Below are positions 24,983 to 33,097 of a DNA stretch of 38,488 nt, in pieces. A program made the translations under genes and the position numbers. Every line of letters begins with the position of its first letter. The stretch's first letter is position 1. The stretch covers positions 1 through 38,488 of the forward strand of contig JADHLF010000020.1 of assembly GCA_016780825.1 (NCBI GenBank). The letters are read 5' to 3'. Below the pieces are notes generated by a model, which was not told the DNA's origin, did no database searches, and saw nothing but the letters and a program-made list of their open reading frames with translations. This DNA comes from Planktomarina sp. Lineage in GTDB: Bacteria > Pseudomonadota > Alphaproteobacteria > Rhodobacterales > Rhodobacteraceae.

Positions 24983-26266
24983 ATGACACGCGCCGCGCCC
25001 TTTGCTGCTTTTGAATTCCTGATTGCTTGGCGCTATCTTCGGGCCAAACGCGCCGAAGGGGGCGTCAGTGCGATGACCTGGATCAGCTTGATTGGCATCG
25101 CCCTGGCTGTGGCCGCTTTGATCATTGTGCTGGCCGTGCGCAGCGGCTTTCGCACGGAATTTGTCGATGCAATTTTGGGCGCCAATGCGCATGTGACGGT
25201 CTTTGAGCAGCGTTTCGATGGCGCAAGTGGCAGTTTCGATTATCGGATTGAGGCCTTCGACGCATTGGCAGCCCAAGTGCAGGCGGTGCCCGGGGTCACC
25301 CGTGCCGCGCCGTTGATACGCGGGCAGGTCATGGGCACGGCAAACGATCAAAATCACGGGGTAATGGTTTTCGGCATCACGCTTGAGAATCTAAAAACCA
25401 TCCCCAACGTGGCGAACTCCGAACGCAGCCAAGGAGATATTGATGATTTTTCCCAAGGGGTGGCGATTGGCTCGGGCGTGGCCAAGGCGCTGCGCTTGTC
25501 GATTGGGGATCGGATCAAATTGATCTCGCCAAATGGCGTGCGGACGGCCTTTGGCACAAGCCCGCGAGTCAAGTCTTATACGGTTTCTTACATCTTCACC
25601 GCTGGGCATTACAACATTGACCAAACCCGCCTTTATCTGTCCTTTGACGAGGCGCAGAGTTTTTTCAACAAAGAAGGCTTCGCCGATCAAATTGAGGTTT
25701 TTGTTGACACGCCCGAGCAAGCGGAAGTCATGGCGCAAAAGTTACGCGAAGTGGTGGGAGAGGCCGCTGTGGTGGAAACCTGGCGCGATTACGCGGGAGG
25801 ATTTCTGCGGGCCTTGGCCATTGAAGACAATGTGATGTTGGTCATCATGATCGTACTGATCTTGCTGTCCACTATGAATATCATCTCCGGCTTGATCATG
25901 CTGGTTAAAAATAAGGGCCGCGATATCGGCATTCTGCGAACCATTGGACTGAGCGAAGGCACGGTGTTGCGGGTGTTCTTCCTGTGCGGCGCGGGAATTG
26001 GTTTGGTTGGCACGCTTTTAGGTGTCATTTTTGGCGTGATCTTTGTGTTAAATATTGATGCGATTTTCAGTCTGGTGAATTACCTGTCTGGCGGGCAAGT
26101 CTGGGATCCCTCAATCCGGGGCATCTACCATTTGCCCTCAGAGCTGCGCGGTGTGGATGTGCTCAAAGCTGTGGGCATTTCGCTGTTTTTGTCCTTTTTT
26201 ATCACGATTTTCCCGGCAAGGCGGGCGGCAAGGATGAATCCGGTGGAGGCTTTGCGCAATGAGTGA
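24983..26266 (+). CDS. lolC: Lipoprotein-releasing ABC transporter permease (LolC/LolE family)
   Basis: With LolD this inner-membrane protein extracts outer-membrane lipoproteins and hands them to LolA. It has 427 residues in the LolC/E layout: one N-terminal helix (MTWISLIGIALAVAALIIVLAV), a long periplasmic domain (about 45-270), and three C-terminal helices with IMIVLILLSTMNIISGLIM and GRDIGILRTIGLS. The start is the ATG at 24983 with GAGGTG (24974-24979) just upstream; the GTG at 24977 lies within that site. Only one permease is encoded here, suggesting a LolF-like homodimer, although a second permease elsewhere cannot be excluded. The stop overlaps lolD by eight bases. Confidence 0.93.
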   Translation: MTRAAPFAAFEFLIAWRYLRAKRAEGGVSAMTWISLIGIALAVAALIIVLAVRSGFRTEFVDAILGANAHVTVFEQRFDGASGSFDYRIEAFDALAAQVQAVPGVTRAAPLIRGQVMGTANDQNHGVMVFGITLENLKTIPNVANSERSQGDIDDFSQGVAIGSGVAKALRLSIGDRIKLISPNGVRTAFGTSPRVKSYTVSYIFTAGHYNIDQTRLYLSFDEAQSFFNKEGFADQIEVFVDTPEQAEVMAQKLREVVGEAAVVETWRDYAGGFLRALAIEDNVMLVIMIVLILLSTMNIISGLIMLVKNKGRDIGILRTIGLSEGTVLRVFFLCGAGIGLVGTLLGVIFGVIFVLNIDAIFSLVNYLSGGQVWDPSIRGIYHLPSELRGVDVLKAVGISLFLSFFITIFPARRAARMNPVEALRNE

Positions 26267-26936
26267 GCCGATGTTGACGCTGACGGGGATTTGTAAATCC
26301 TACAATCCGGGGCAAGCCAATGAGGTGACGGTGCTGCAGTCCTGTGATTTGACGCTGATGCGGGGGGAGGTGGCCGCGCTGGTGGCGCCATCAGGTTCGG
26401 GAAAGTCGACATTGCTGCATATTGCCGGCTTGCTGGACACCGCCGACAGCGGTCGGTTGCAGATCGCGGGGCGCGACATGTCACGCGCCGATGATCGGCT
26501 GCGGACGGATTTGCGGCGCATGGAAATTGGATTTGTCTATCAATTTCATCATCTGCTCCCTGAGTTTACAGCGGCAGAAAACATTATGTTGCCGCAGCAG
26601 GCAGCTGGCAAAGCGGCCGGTCCGGCCTGCAAACGCGCGCTGGAGCTCTTGGATCAAACGGGTTTGGCAGAGCGTGCCGATCACAGGCCAAGTGAATTGT
26701 CCGGCGGGGAGCAGCAAAGGGTTGCCTTTTGCCGTGCGCTGGCCAATGCACCGAAACTTCTGCTGGCCGATGAGCCAACTGGAAATCTTGACCCGGAAAC
26801 CTCTGATCATGTGTTTGATGTCTTGATGGGTCTCGTGCGCAGCACTGGTATGGCGGCGTTGATTGCCACGCATAATATGGAGCTGGCTGGCCGGATGGAT
26901 CGGCAGGTGCGGCTGAGCAAGGGGCAAATTGTCTGA
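26259..26936 (+). CDS. lolD: Lipoprotein-releasing ABC transporter ATPase LolD
   Basis: This 225-residue ATPase powers the LolC-type permease. It has Walker A APSGSGKST at 43-51, Q-loop Q95 in VYQFHHLLP, ABC signature LSGGEQQR at 147-154, Walker B LLLADEPTGNLD (D171, E172) and the H-loop in LIATHNMELAGR. FVYQFHHLLPEF is typical of LolD. The gene overlaps lolC by eight bases, so translation is coupled. No clear terminator was seen in the 79 bases before the next gene. Confidence 0.95.
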   Translation: MSEPMLTLTGICKSYNPGQANEVTVLQSCDLTLMRGEVAALVAPSGSGKSTLLHIAGLLDTADSGRLQIAGRDMSRADDRLRTDLRRMEIGFVYQFHHLLPEFTAAENIMLPQQAAGKAAGPACKRALELLDQTGLAERADHRPSELSGGEQQRVAFCRALANAPKLLLADEPTGNLDPETSDHVFDVLMGLVRSTGMAALIATHNMELAGRMDRQVRLSKGQIV

Positions 26937-27015
26937 ATATTGTGTTGATTAACCGGACAAAGCCTGATTTTTTCCCACAACTATGACCCTTAGAACTGTT
27001 TGAATTGGAAATCCT

Positions 27016-28014
27016 ATGCCGCGCTGCTCTGTCTTGGAAATTGAAACTGCCAGTAAACTGGCGCTAGAAGCGTTTGGCGCGAAAGAATGGATTGCCGCCT
27101 CGGTGGCGCGGGCCGTCGCCGATGCGGAGACTCATGGCAATGTGATTTGCGGGCTCTATTACCTTGAGAGCTATTGCCGCCAATTGGCCACGGGCCGAGT
27201 GAGCGGTTCGGTGGATCCAAAGGTGACGGCCTCCCGGCCGGGCTCGATCTTGTCGGACGCGAGCTTTGGCTTTGCACAGCCGGCCTTTGAGGCCGCCTTG
27301 CCCATGGCGGTGGCTGCGGCGCGGGAGAATGGCACGGCCTCTCTTGCTGTGGCGCATGCGCATACATGCACCTCTTTGGGATATTTCACCGCGCAACTGG
27401 CCGCTGAGGGTTTGATGGCGATTGGTTTTACCAACGCCAGCCCGGTCGTGGCCCCTCCGGGGGGCAACCAAAAAGTGATTGGCACCAATCCAATCGCCAT
27501 GTCAGTGCCAGATGGCAAGGGTGGTCTCGCGGTGCATTTTGACTTTTCCACCTCCGCTGTGGCGCTGGGCAAGATCACCATGGCGAAGGCGGCTGGAGAG
27601 GAGATTCCTTTAGGCTGGGCTGTGGATGCGCAGGGTGTGCCAACAACCAATCCAGAGGCAGCGCTGGGCGGAGCTTTGGTCTCGGCCGGTGGCTATAAGG
27701 GCTGGGGTTTTGGCATATTGGCCGAGCTTCTGGCTGCGGGGATGACGGGTTCGGTCAACTCCTTGGATGTGGGTGGTTTGAAATTGCCGGACGGCCCGCC
27801 CCATGGATTGGGGCAGTTTTATCTCATTTTGGACCCAACGACGCATCATGATGGCTTTGACGACCGTTTGGCGCGGCTTGCAGATGCGGTGGCTTTACAG
27901 GCGGGTGCGCGGCTGCCGGGCAGTGCCCGCAGCCCTATGGCCGACGTTGCTGTGCCAGATGCGCTCTGGGATTTGGTCACGCGGCTGGGGAAGGGTCCAC
28001 ACGAGACCCTGTGA
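27016..28014 (+). CDS. Malate/L-lactate dehydrogenase family oxidoreductase (Ldh2 family)
   Basis: This 332-residue NAD(P)-dependent reductase belongs to the Ldh_2 family. The catalytic-type histidine is H40 in DAETHG, and other family stretches are TNASPVVAPPGG, IGTNPIAMSVPDG, FDFSTSAVALGK and the C-terminal GGYKGWGFGILAELL. The family includes L-sulfolactate, ureidoglycolate, malate and L-lactate dehydrogenases and delta1-piperideine-2-carboxylate reductases. The last are common in marine bacteria, but I cannot choose among them from sequence. The ATG is at 27016. It is convergent with the YdcZ-like gene, with one base between their stops. Confidence 0.85.
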   Translation: MPRCSVLEIETASKLALEAFGAKEWIAASVARAVADAETHGNVICGLYYLESYCRQLATGRVSGSVDPKVTASRPGSILSDASFGFAQPAFEAALPMAVAAARENGTASLAVAHAHTCTSLGYFTAQLAAEGLMAIGFTNASPVVAPPGGNQKVIGTNPIAMSVPDGKGGLAVHFDFSTSAVALGKITMAKAAGEEIPLGWAVDAQGVPTTNPEAALGGALVSAGGYKGWGFGILAELLAAGMTGSVNSLDVGGLKLPDGPPHGLGQFYLILDPTTHHDGFDDRLARLADAVALQAGARLPGSARSPMADVAVPDALWDLVTRLGKGPHETL

Positions 28015-28015
28015 C

Positions 28016-28450
28016 TTAGGCTTTTTGCGTCAGCAAGACTCCCGTGGCCATCAAAAGCAATCCGCTGAGACGGGTCCAGGACAGTGGGATTTGCTGCGCG
28101 CCAAACAGTCCGAAATGATCAATCGTTGCCGCGGAAATCAATTGGCCGATGAGCACAAAGAAAATGGCATTGCCAACGCCAAACTTGGGGGCAATTGCGG
28201 TTATGGACAGCACATAAAACGCCAGCAAGACCCCTGCGGCGAACAGATGTCTTGGCGCAGTCGCGAGTTTGACCAGAGCGCTGGGCCCTTGGGTCACGGC
28301 CACCAGACTGGCCGTGAGCAAGCCCACAGCGATCAACACCACCCCGGCGAGCATGGGCGCGCCAAGAGACCGGCCCAGGGCCGCATTCATTGCAGCCAAG
28401 ACCGGTATCCCAATTCCTGCCGCAAGCATTGTAATCGCATAGATTGGCAT
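28016..28450 (-). CDS. Small DMT-type permease (YdcZ/DUF606 family)
   Basis: This 144-residue membrane protein has about five hydrophobic helices: MPIYAITMLAAGIGIPVLAAMNAALG in two parts, GVVLIAVGLLTASLVAV, LFAAGVLLAFYVLSITAI, NAIFFVLIGQLISAATI and LSGLLLMATGVLL. The pattern N-AALG near the N-terminus and G-NA-F-LIGQ-LSA in the middle is that of the DUF606/YdcZ family, half-sized relatives of EamA permeases that probably dimerise. The ATG is at 28450. It lies 24 bases after the parE stop-side neighbour and on the same strand as parE, so it could be read from the parE transcript. Substrate unknown. Confidence 0.85.
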   Translation of the reverse strand: MPIYAITMLAAGIGIPVLAAMNAALGRSLGAPMLAGVVLIAVGLLTASLVAVTQGPSALVKLATAPRHLFAAGVLLAFYVLSITAIAPKFGVGNAIFFVLIGQLISAATIDHFGLFGAQQIPLSWTRLSGLLLMATGVLLTQKA

Positions 28451-28474
28451 AGAGTGCGGTCCTCTTTCTGGAGT

Positions 28475-30433
28475 CTAAAGATCAAGCTCTTCAACAAATT
28501 TGGCATTGGCTTGGATATATTCAAACCGTTTTTCGGGCTTTTTGCCCATCAACCGTTCAATGAGATCTCCGGTCTCGCCCGGCGTGTCCTCATCGACGGT
28601 GACGCGGATCAATTTGCGCGTCGCCGGGTCCATTGTGGTTTCTTTGAGATCCTTGGCATCCATTTCGCCCAGACCCTTGAAGCGGCTGACGTCAGTTTTG
28701 CCCTTACCGCCCAATCCTTTGGCAAGCCAAAGATCTTTCTCTGCCTCATCTAGGCAATACACGCGCTTGGCGCCCTGCGTTAGGCGAAACAGCGGCGGGC
28801 AGGCCAGATAAAGATGGCCGGCATCAATCAAAGGCCGCATTTGTGAGAAAAAGAACGTCATGAGAAGACTGGCGATATGGGCCCCATCGACATCCGCATC
28901 GGTCATAATGATAACCTTTTCATAGCGCAGATCATCAATATTGAATTTCGTGCCAATTCCAACGCCCAGCGCTTCGCAAAGGTCGCTGATCTCAGCATTC
29001 GAGCCAAGTTTATTTGACGCGGCACCCAAGACGTTGAGGATTTTTCCCTTGAGGGGCAAAAGCGCTTGGTTGACGCGATTGCGTGCGCCTTTGCCTGAGC
29101 CGCCGGCGCTGTCGCCTTCAACGATGAATAATTCTGTGCCCTCACGGGTTTTTGAGGTGCAATCGGTGAGTTTTCCCGGCAGGCGCAGTTTCTTGGTGGC
29201 AGATTTGCGCTGCGTCTCTTTTTCCTGCCGGCGGCGCAGGCGCTCTTCGGCGCGCAGAACCAAGAAATCGAGGATTGCGCCGGCGGATTTCGTATCGGCC
29301 GCGAGCCAATTGTCGAAGCGGTCACGCACGGAATTTTCGACCAAGCGCTGGGCTTCAACAGTGGCCAAACGATCTTTTGTTTGGCCGACGAATTCAGGCT
29401 CGCTGATGAAACAAGAGACCAGCGCGCACCCGCCGGTTGTCAGGTCGTCGCGGGTGATATTGCTGGCTTTGCGGTTGTTGACCAACTCGCCATAGGCTTT
29501 GATGCCTTTTAAGATTGCGGCCCAGAACCCGCTTTCGTGAGTGCCGCCTTCCGGTGTCGGCACGGTGTTGCAATAGGATTGGATGAAGCCATCCCGTGAG
29601 GGTGTCCAATTGACCGCCCATTCGACCTTTCCAGGCACATTGAAGCGCTCTTGAAATTCCACGGTGCCGGCAAAAGGGGCCTCGGCATAGGTGCTGGCTT
29701 TGCCCAGGGTTTCGACAAGATAGTCCGACAGACCGCCAGGGAAATGGAAGGTCGCTTCGCGGGGCGTTTCGCCATCATCAATATGAGTTTTCCACCGAAT
29801 TTCGACGCCGGAAAATAGATAGGCCTTGGAACGAATAGAGGCAAAGAGGCGCGCCGGTTTGAATCGATGCTTGCCAAAAATCTGTTCATCCGCATGGAAG
29901 GTGACCGAGGTGCCACGGCGATTGGGGGCGGCGCCTATTTTGGCAATTGGACCCAGCGGGATGCCACGGGCAAAGCGCTGCTCATAGAGCTCGCGATTGC
30001 GGGCAACCTCGACCACCATGGAATCGGAGAGCGCATTGACCACAGAGGCACCCACGCCATGCAGGCCACCGGATGTTTGATAGGCTTTACCAGAAAATTT
30101 ACCACCCGCATGTAGGGTGCATAGGATCACCTCAAGGGCGGATTTATCGGGAAACTTCGGATGGGGGTCAACAGGAATACCGCGGCCATTGTCGCGGATG
30201 GTGACGGAATAATCTGCGTGCAGCTCAACTTCGATGCGATTGGCATGGCCCGCCACCGCCTCATCCATTGAGTTGTCCAGAACCTCAGCCACCAGATGGT
30301 GCAAGGCCCGCTCATCGGTGCCGCCGATATACATGCCAGGCCGCTTGCGCACCGGTTCGAGACCCTCCAACACCTCAATGGAGGAGGCGTCATAATCCGT
30401 ATGTGCGGCCGAAGATAATAGGTCACTTGCCAT
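28475..30433 (-). CDS. parE: DNA topoisomerase IV subunit B
   Basis: This 652-residue GHKL ATPase subunit of topoisomerase IV decatenates chromosomes with ParC. N-terminal ATP-binding motifs are present (EVLDNSMDEAV, DNGRGIPVD, GGLHGVGASVVNALS). The Toprim motifs EGDSAGGSGKGARN and MTDADVDGAHI follow. The length, well below GyrB's roughly 800 residues, and the LPLKGKILNV context fit ParE. The start is the ATG at 30433, with AAAGAG about ten bases upstream; the two earlier candidates at 30466 and 30535 lack a ribosome site. It is divergent from the MATE gene. Confidence 0.95.
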   Translation of the reverse strand: MASDLLSSAAHTDYDASSIEVLEGLEPVRKRPGMYIGGTDERALHHLVAEVLDNSMDEAVAGHANRIEVELHADYSVTIRDNGRGIPVDPHPKFPDKSALEVILCTLHAGGKFSGKAYQTSGGLHGVGASVVNALSDSMVVEVARNRELYEQRFARGIPLGPIAKIGAAPNRRGTSVTFHADEQIFGKHRFKPARLFASIRSKAYLFSGVEIRWKTHIDDGETPREATFHFPGGLSDYLVETLGKASTYAEAPFAGTVEFQERFNVPGKVEWAVNWTPSRDGFIQSYCNTVPTPEGGTHESGFWAAILKGIKAYGELVNNRKASNITRDDLTTGGCALVSCFISEPEFVGQTKDRLATVEAQRLVENSVRDRFDNWLAADTKSAGAILDFLVLRAEERLRRRQEKETQRKSATKKLRLPGKLTDCTSKTREGTELFIVEGDSAGGSGKGARNRVNQALLPLKGKILNVLGAASNKLGSNAEISDLCEALGVGIGTKFNIDDLRYEKVIIMTDADVDGAHIASLLMTFFFSQMRPLIDAGHLYLACPPLFRLTQGAKRVYCLDEAEKDLWLAKGLGGKGKTDVSRFKGLGEMDAKDLKETTMDPATRKLIRVTVDEDTPGETGDLIERLMGKKPEKRFEYIQANAKFVEELDL

Positions 30434-30570
30434 TGGGCTGCTCTTTCTTTGATTGACGGTATTCATGGCAGAAGTTGCCGGGCAAGAAAAGGCCTGGCGG
30501 GCGGGGCAACCCACATTCCTTGCCGATTTCACCACTGGTCAGGCCGTCGGCTTCTGCTTATGAGGAAGAT

Positions 30571-31920
30571 ATGAAAAAGAGTTCTGCGATCATCTTGGAA
30601 GCGCGATCGGTGTTGATCTTGGGACTGCCTTTGGTTGGCAGCCAAATTGCACAATTTGCCGTGCATACAACCGACACTTTGATGCTGGGCTGGTATTCTG
30701 TTCTGGCGCTGGCGCAGGTGACTTTGGGTGCCCAGGTTTTGTTCATCGCCTTTATTGCAACCTCGGGGTTTGCTTTCGCAATTTTGCCAATGGTGGCCAA
30801 ATCTATGGCGGAGAAGGATTCGCAATCCGCCAGGCGGGCCACGCGCATGGGGCTTTGGGTGTCGACCTTGGCGGCGGCTTTGTTGTTTTTGCCGATGTGG
30901 TATGCCCGCCCTCTGCTCGAGGCAATGGGGCAGGATCCGACAGTGGCGCAGGGCGCGCAGGAGTATCTCCGCATCGCCGGTTTTGGCCTATGGCCCGCAT
31001 TGTGGGGATTGGTGCTGCGCAGTTATCTTTCGGCGCTGGAACATGCAGGGATCGTGCTTTGGGTGTCCCTCTTTGTTTTGGTGGCCAATGCGCTGATCAA
31101 CTATGCCTTGATATTTGGCAATTGGGGTCTGCCGGAATTGGGGCTACAAGGCGCGGCGATTGCTTCGGTCATAGCGCAAACGCTCGCCCTGCTCGGATTT
31201 GTGATCTATATTCAGCGCAATTTCCCCGAGCAACAGATGTTTGCCCGCTTCTGGCGATTTGATGGCAGCGCGGCCCTCGCGGTTGCCTGGCTTGCTGTGC
31301 CTATCTCAGCCACGGCCCTGGCCGAAAGTGGATTGTTTGCGGCCTCCGCCTTTATGATGGGCTGGCTTGGGCATTTGGAGCTGGCGGCCCATGGTATCGT
31401 GTTGCAGCTGGCGGCGTTGAGTTTCATGGTGCATATGGGATTGTCGCAAGCCGGCACCGTGCGCGCGGGCAAGGCCTTTGCTGTGCAGGATTGGCCGTCG
31501 GTCCGGCGCACAGCTAGGGTGACAATGGGCTTGTCGAGCGTTGCAGCCATTGTGGTGATCGTCGTGTTCTTGATGACCCCGGAGGTTTTGATCCGTGCCT
31601 TTTTGGACGCTCAGGATCCATTGGCCGATGAAATCCTGCGCATTGGCACGCTCTTGTTGATGCTTGCGGCCTTGTTCCAATTTGTCGATGCCGCACAGGT
31701 TGTGGCCCTGAGCCTGCTGCGCGGGTTGCAAGACACCAAAGTGCCCATGTGGATTGCCGCAATATCCTATTGGGTGATCGGTCTCCCTATCAGCTATATT
31801 CTGGGGTTTTGGTACGGGTTCCAAGAAGCGGGCATATGGATGGGTCTGGTCGCCGGACTTGGCTTTGCCGCGCTCTTACTCTGGCTGCGGTTTTACCGCC
31901 TGGCGGGGCGACCCAACTAA
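30571..31920 (+). CDS. MATE-family multidrug/Na+ exporter
   Basis: This 449-residue inner-membrane exporter has twelve predicted helices in two halves. The typical MATE opening (LVLGLPLVGSQIA-like: LILGLPLVGSQIAQFAVHTTDTLMLG, given in parts) and second-half opening (LAVPISATALAESGLFAASAFMMGWLG) are both present. GLSQAGTVRAGKAF and LLRGLQDTKVPM are family hallmarks. The start is the ATG at 30571 with GAGGAAG at 30562-30568. The last nine codons before RPN (RFYRLAGR, with LR) lie in a 27-base sequence that is repeated 1177 bases downstream. The present C-terminus, RPN, may therefore have been supplied by an insertion. Confidence 0.93.
   Translation: MKKSSAIILEARSVLILGLPLVGSQIAQFAVHTTDTLMLGWYSVLALAQVTLGAQVLFIAFIATSGFAFAILPMVAKSMAEKDSQSARRATRMGLWVSTLAAALLFLPMWYARPLLEAMGQDPTVAQGAQEYLRIAGFGLWPALWGLVLRSYLSALEHAGIVLWVSLFVLVANALINYALIFGNWGLPELGLQGAAIASVIAQTLALLGFVIYIQRNFPEQQMFARFWRFDGSAALAVAWLAVPISATALAESGLFAASAFMMGWLGHLELAAHGIVLQLAALSFMVHMGLSQAGTVRAGKAFAVQDWPSVRRTARVTMGLSSVAAIVVIVVFLMTPEVLIRAFLDAQDPLADEILRIGTLLLMLAALFQFVDAAQVVALSLLRGLQDTKVPMWIAAISYWVIGLPISYILGFWYGFQEAGIWMGLVAGLGFAALLLWLRFYRLAGRPN
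31884..31910 (+). repeat. Left 27-base direct repeat, attL-like, within the MATE 3' end
   Basis: These 27 bases, beginning GCTGCGG and ending GCGGGGCG, are identical to 33061-33087. They encode LRFYRLAGR of the MATE protein. Inside lies GCGGT-TTT-ACCGC (31888-31900), a perfect 5-base dyad around three T's, as might be expected of a recombinase core. No tRNA is involved. Confidence 0.85.
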
Positions 31921-31950
31921 CGCTGCGCGCGCCCAAGATGGGAGCCCTTG

Positions 31951-32013
31951 GTTTAATTTTAAACTGCAACTGCGTGTCTAGAGTGAGGGGTTGTGAAGCA
32001 TTTTAGCTGCTTC
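31951..32013. repeat. Palindrome and hairpin at the left end of the insert
   Basis: GTTTAATTTTAAAC (31951-31964) is a perfect 14-base palindrome. GAAGCA (31995-32000) and TGCTTC (32008-32013) form a perfect 6-base hairpin with a 7-base loop. The hairpin lies 21 bases beyond the stop of the minus-strand gene and could end its transcript, though no T-run follows on that strand. Both lie inside the repeat-bounded insert. Confidence 0.45.
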
Positions 32014-32033
32014 GAGTTGCGATGCTTTGGAAA

Positions 32034-32933
32034 TCAAAGGCAAGTAGGCGCCGCATTGGACGACTGATGCGCAACATAAAAAGTGATCTTCCCATTCGCG
32101 ACTACAACGAAGTTGTAAGAAACTCGGTCGAAGTACAAATCACCCCCGTAAATTGGCATCATTGGCGCAAGCCTGCAAGCTTTCTCTCCGAAGTTATAAT
32201 GGACTTCTGCTCCATACATCATTGCTGCGGATCGCATCATTCCAAGCACCATGCAAATCCAGAGGGCCACTAGTACAATGACTTTTACGCGTTTTGATGA
32301 TGCTAATAAGTCCCCGTGGGCCTTGAGATCAGCTTCTCTGCTATCTGACATCGCACTAGGGACATATAAGAGACCGAGCATTATGGACAAACTGAATACC
32401 AACATCGTGGTTGGTGTGGCCCTGATTGCTTGGCTCCCGAAATCGAAAAACATAAAATACAGAAATACTACGGTTAGGGCCCACCGTATTATGACAAAAG
32501 ATTTGCGATATGAGCGGCCCGCATGAACTGCGTTATTCATACGGCGCTGCAGTCTAGCAACGGACGGGTGTCGCAATCCTCCTGTTCTTTTCCACCCAAA
32601 ATAAAATTTACAAATCAAGAAATTTAGGGAGAAAAATAAGCCATTAGTTAATACATACAGTACCTTAAACCATGAAAGAGCGACCACCCCAACGAAAGAA
32701 ACCTGTCCTAAAAGGTGTGTGATTGAGGAGTGGTTAAACGAGGTTACGATAACTGGAGGTAAGCCTAGAGCGACCCCTAAAATGTACGCACTTCCAGCGC
32801 CGATGTATAATATTACGGCTGCGATACTGTATTTGAAAACATCGTGGATACGTAAATTGGAAGTGGCGACCGATAACTGAAAGCTCTCGATTATATAGCG
32901 CAACATGTTATTAATTATTGTCAAAAGCATCAT
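32034..32933 (-). CDS. Unrecognised multi-pass membrane protein carried by the insert
   Basis: I do not recognise a family in this 299-residue protein. About five hydrophobic helices are visible: VFKYSIAAVILYIGAGSAYIL (in parts), VSFVGVVALSWFKVLYVL, WALTVVFLYFMFFDFG, TTMLVFSLSIMLGLLYV and VIVLVALWICMVLGMM. A basic, soluble loop near residues 110-145 (GWKRTGGLRHPSVARLQRR) separates the second and third. The C-terminus is a short soluble tail. Codon use and G+C differ from the neighbours. Two adjacent ATGs (32933 and 32930) follow a weak GAGAAG; the choice is uncertain. It is the only gene within the direct repeats. Confidence 0.7.
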   Translation of the reverse strand: MMLLTIINNMLRYIIESFQLSVATSNLRIHDVFKYSIAAVILYIGAGSAYILGVALGLPPVIVTSFNHSSITHLLGQVSFVGVVALSWFKVLYVLTNGLFFSLNFLICKFYFGWKRTGGLRHPSVARLQRRMNNAVHAGRSYRKSFVIIRWALTVVFLYFMFFDFGSQAIRATPTTMLVFSLSIMLGLLYVPSAMSDSREADLKAHGDLLASSKRVKVIVLVALWICMVLGMMRSAAMMYGAEVHYNFGEKACRLAPMMPIYGGDLYFDRVSYNFVVVANGKITFYVAHQSSNAAPTCL

Positions 32934-33060
32934 CTTCTCAGCTCTAAGAAGGTGGGCGTTTCATCCCTATCTAATATTAATTGAAATTTATCAGAAGTTT
33001 CAGTTGTGTCGATGGATGCCAGTCACCTGCTAGACGTGATTGTTGTCAGTGCCCGCTTTA

Positions 33061-33087
33061 GCTGCGGTTTTACCGCCTGGCGGGGCG
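33061..33087 (+). repeat. Right 27-base direct repeat, attR-like
   Basis: This is identical in all 27 bases to 31884-31910. The flanking bases differ on both sides: CTG against TTA before, and ACCC against TGTG after. It again contains GCGGT-TTT-ACCGC, at 33065-33077. Confidence 0.85.
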
Positions 33088-33097
33088 TGTGGCCTAG
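33062..33097 (+). pseudogene. Orphan 3' end of the MATE gene (displaced C-terminal codons)
   Basis: Read in the MATE frame, 33062-33097 gives LRFYRLAGRVA and a TAG stop. The first nine residues equal those before the present MATE C-terminus. The TAG (33095-33097) shares CTAG (33094-33097) with the stop of the convergent small gene. That tight convergent arrangement looks native, suggesting that this fragment is the original end of the MATE gene, separated from it by the insert. Confidence 0.5.

Larger units (their letters stand above)
31884..33087. mobile_element. Putative integrated element or cassette in the MATE gene 3' end
   Basis: A segment of about 1.2 kb is bounded by perfect 27-base direct repeats (31884-31910 and 33061-33087). 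It holds one gene (32034-32933, minus strand) and is visibly poorer in G+C: 24 of 60 bases at 32641-32700, against 32 of 60 in the MATE gene at 31621-31680. It has no recombinase or transposase and no terminal inverted repeats, so it would have to be mobilised in trans or be a remnant. The right-hand copy continues in the MATE reading frame to a stop, which suggests that the insertion replaced the end of the gene. An assembly duplication cannot be ruled out. Confidence 0.6.

Noticed and set aside
31884..31910. The 27-base repeat as a tRNA 3' end attachment site
   Set aside because: It is coding sequence of the MATE gene and shows no tRNA features.
31884..33087. Reading the repeat-bounded segment as an insertion sequence
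   Set aside because: There is no transposase, there are no terminal inverted repeats, and the 27-base repeat is longer than usual target duplications.
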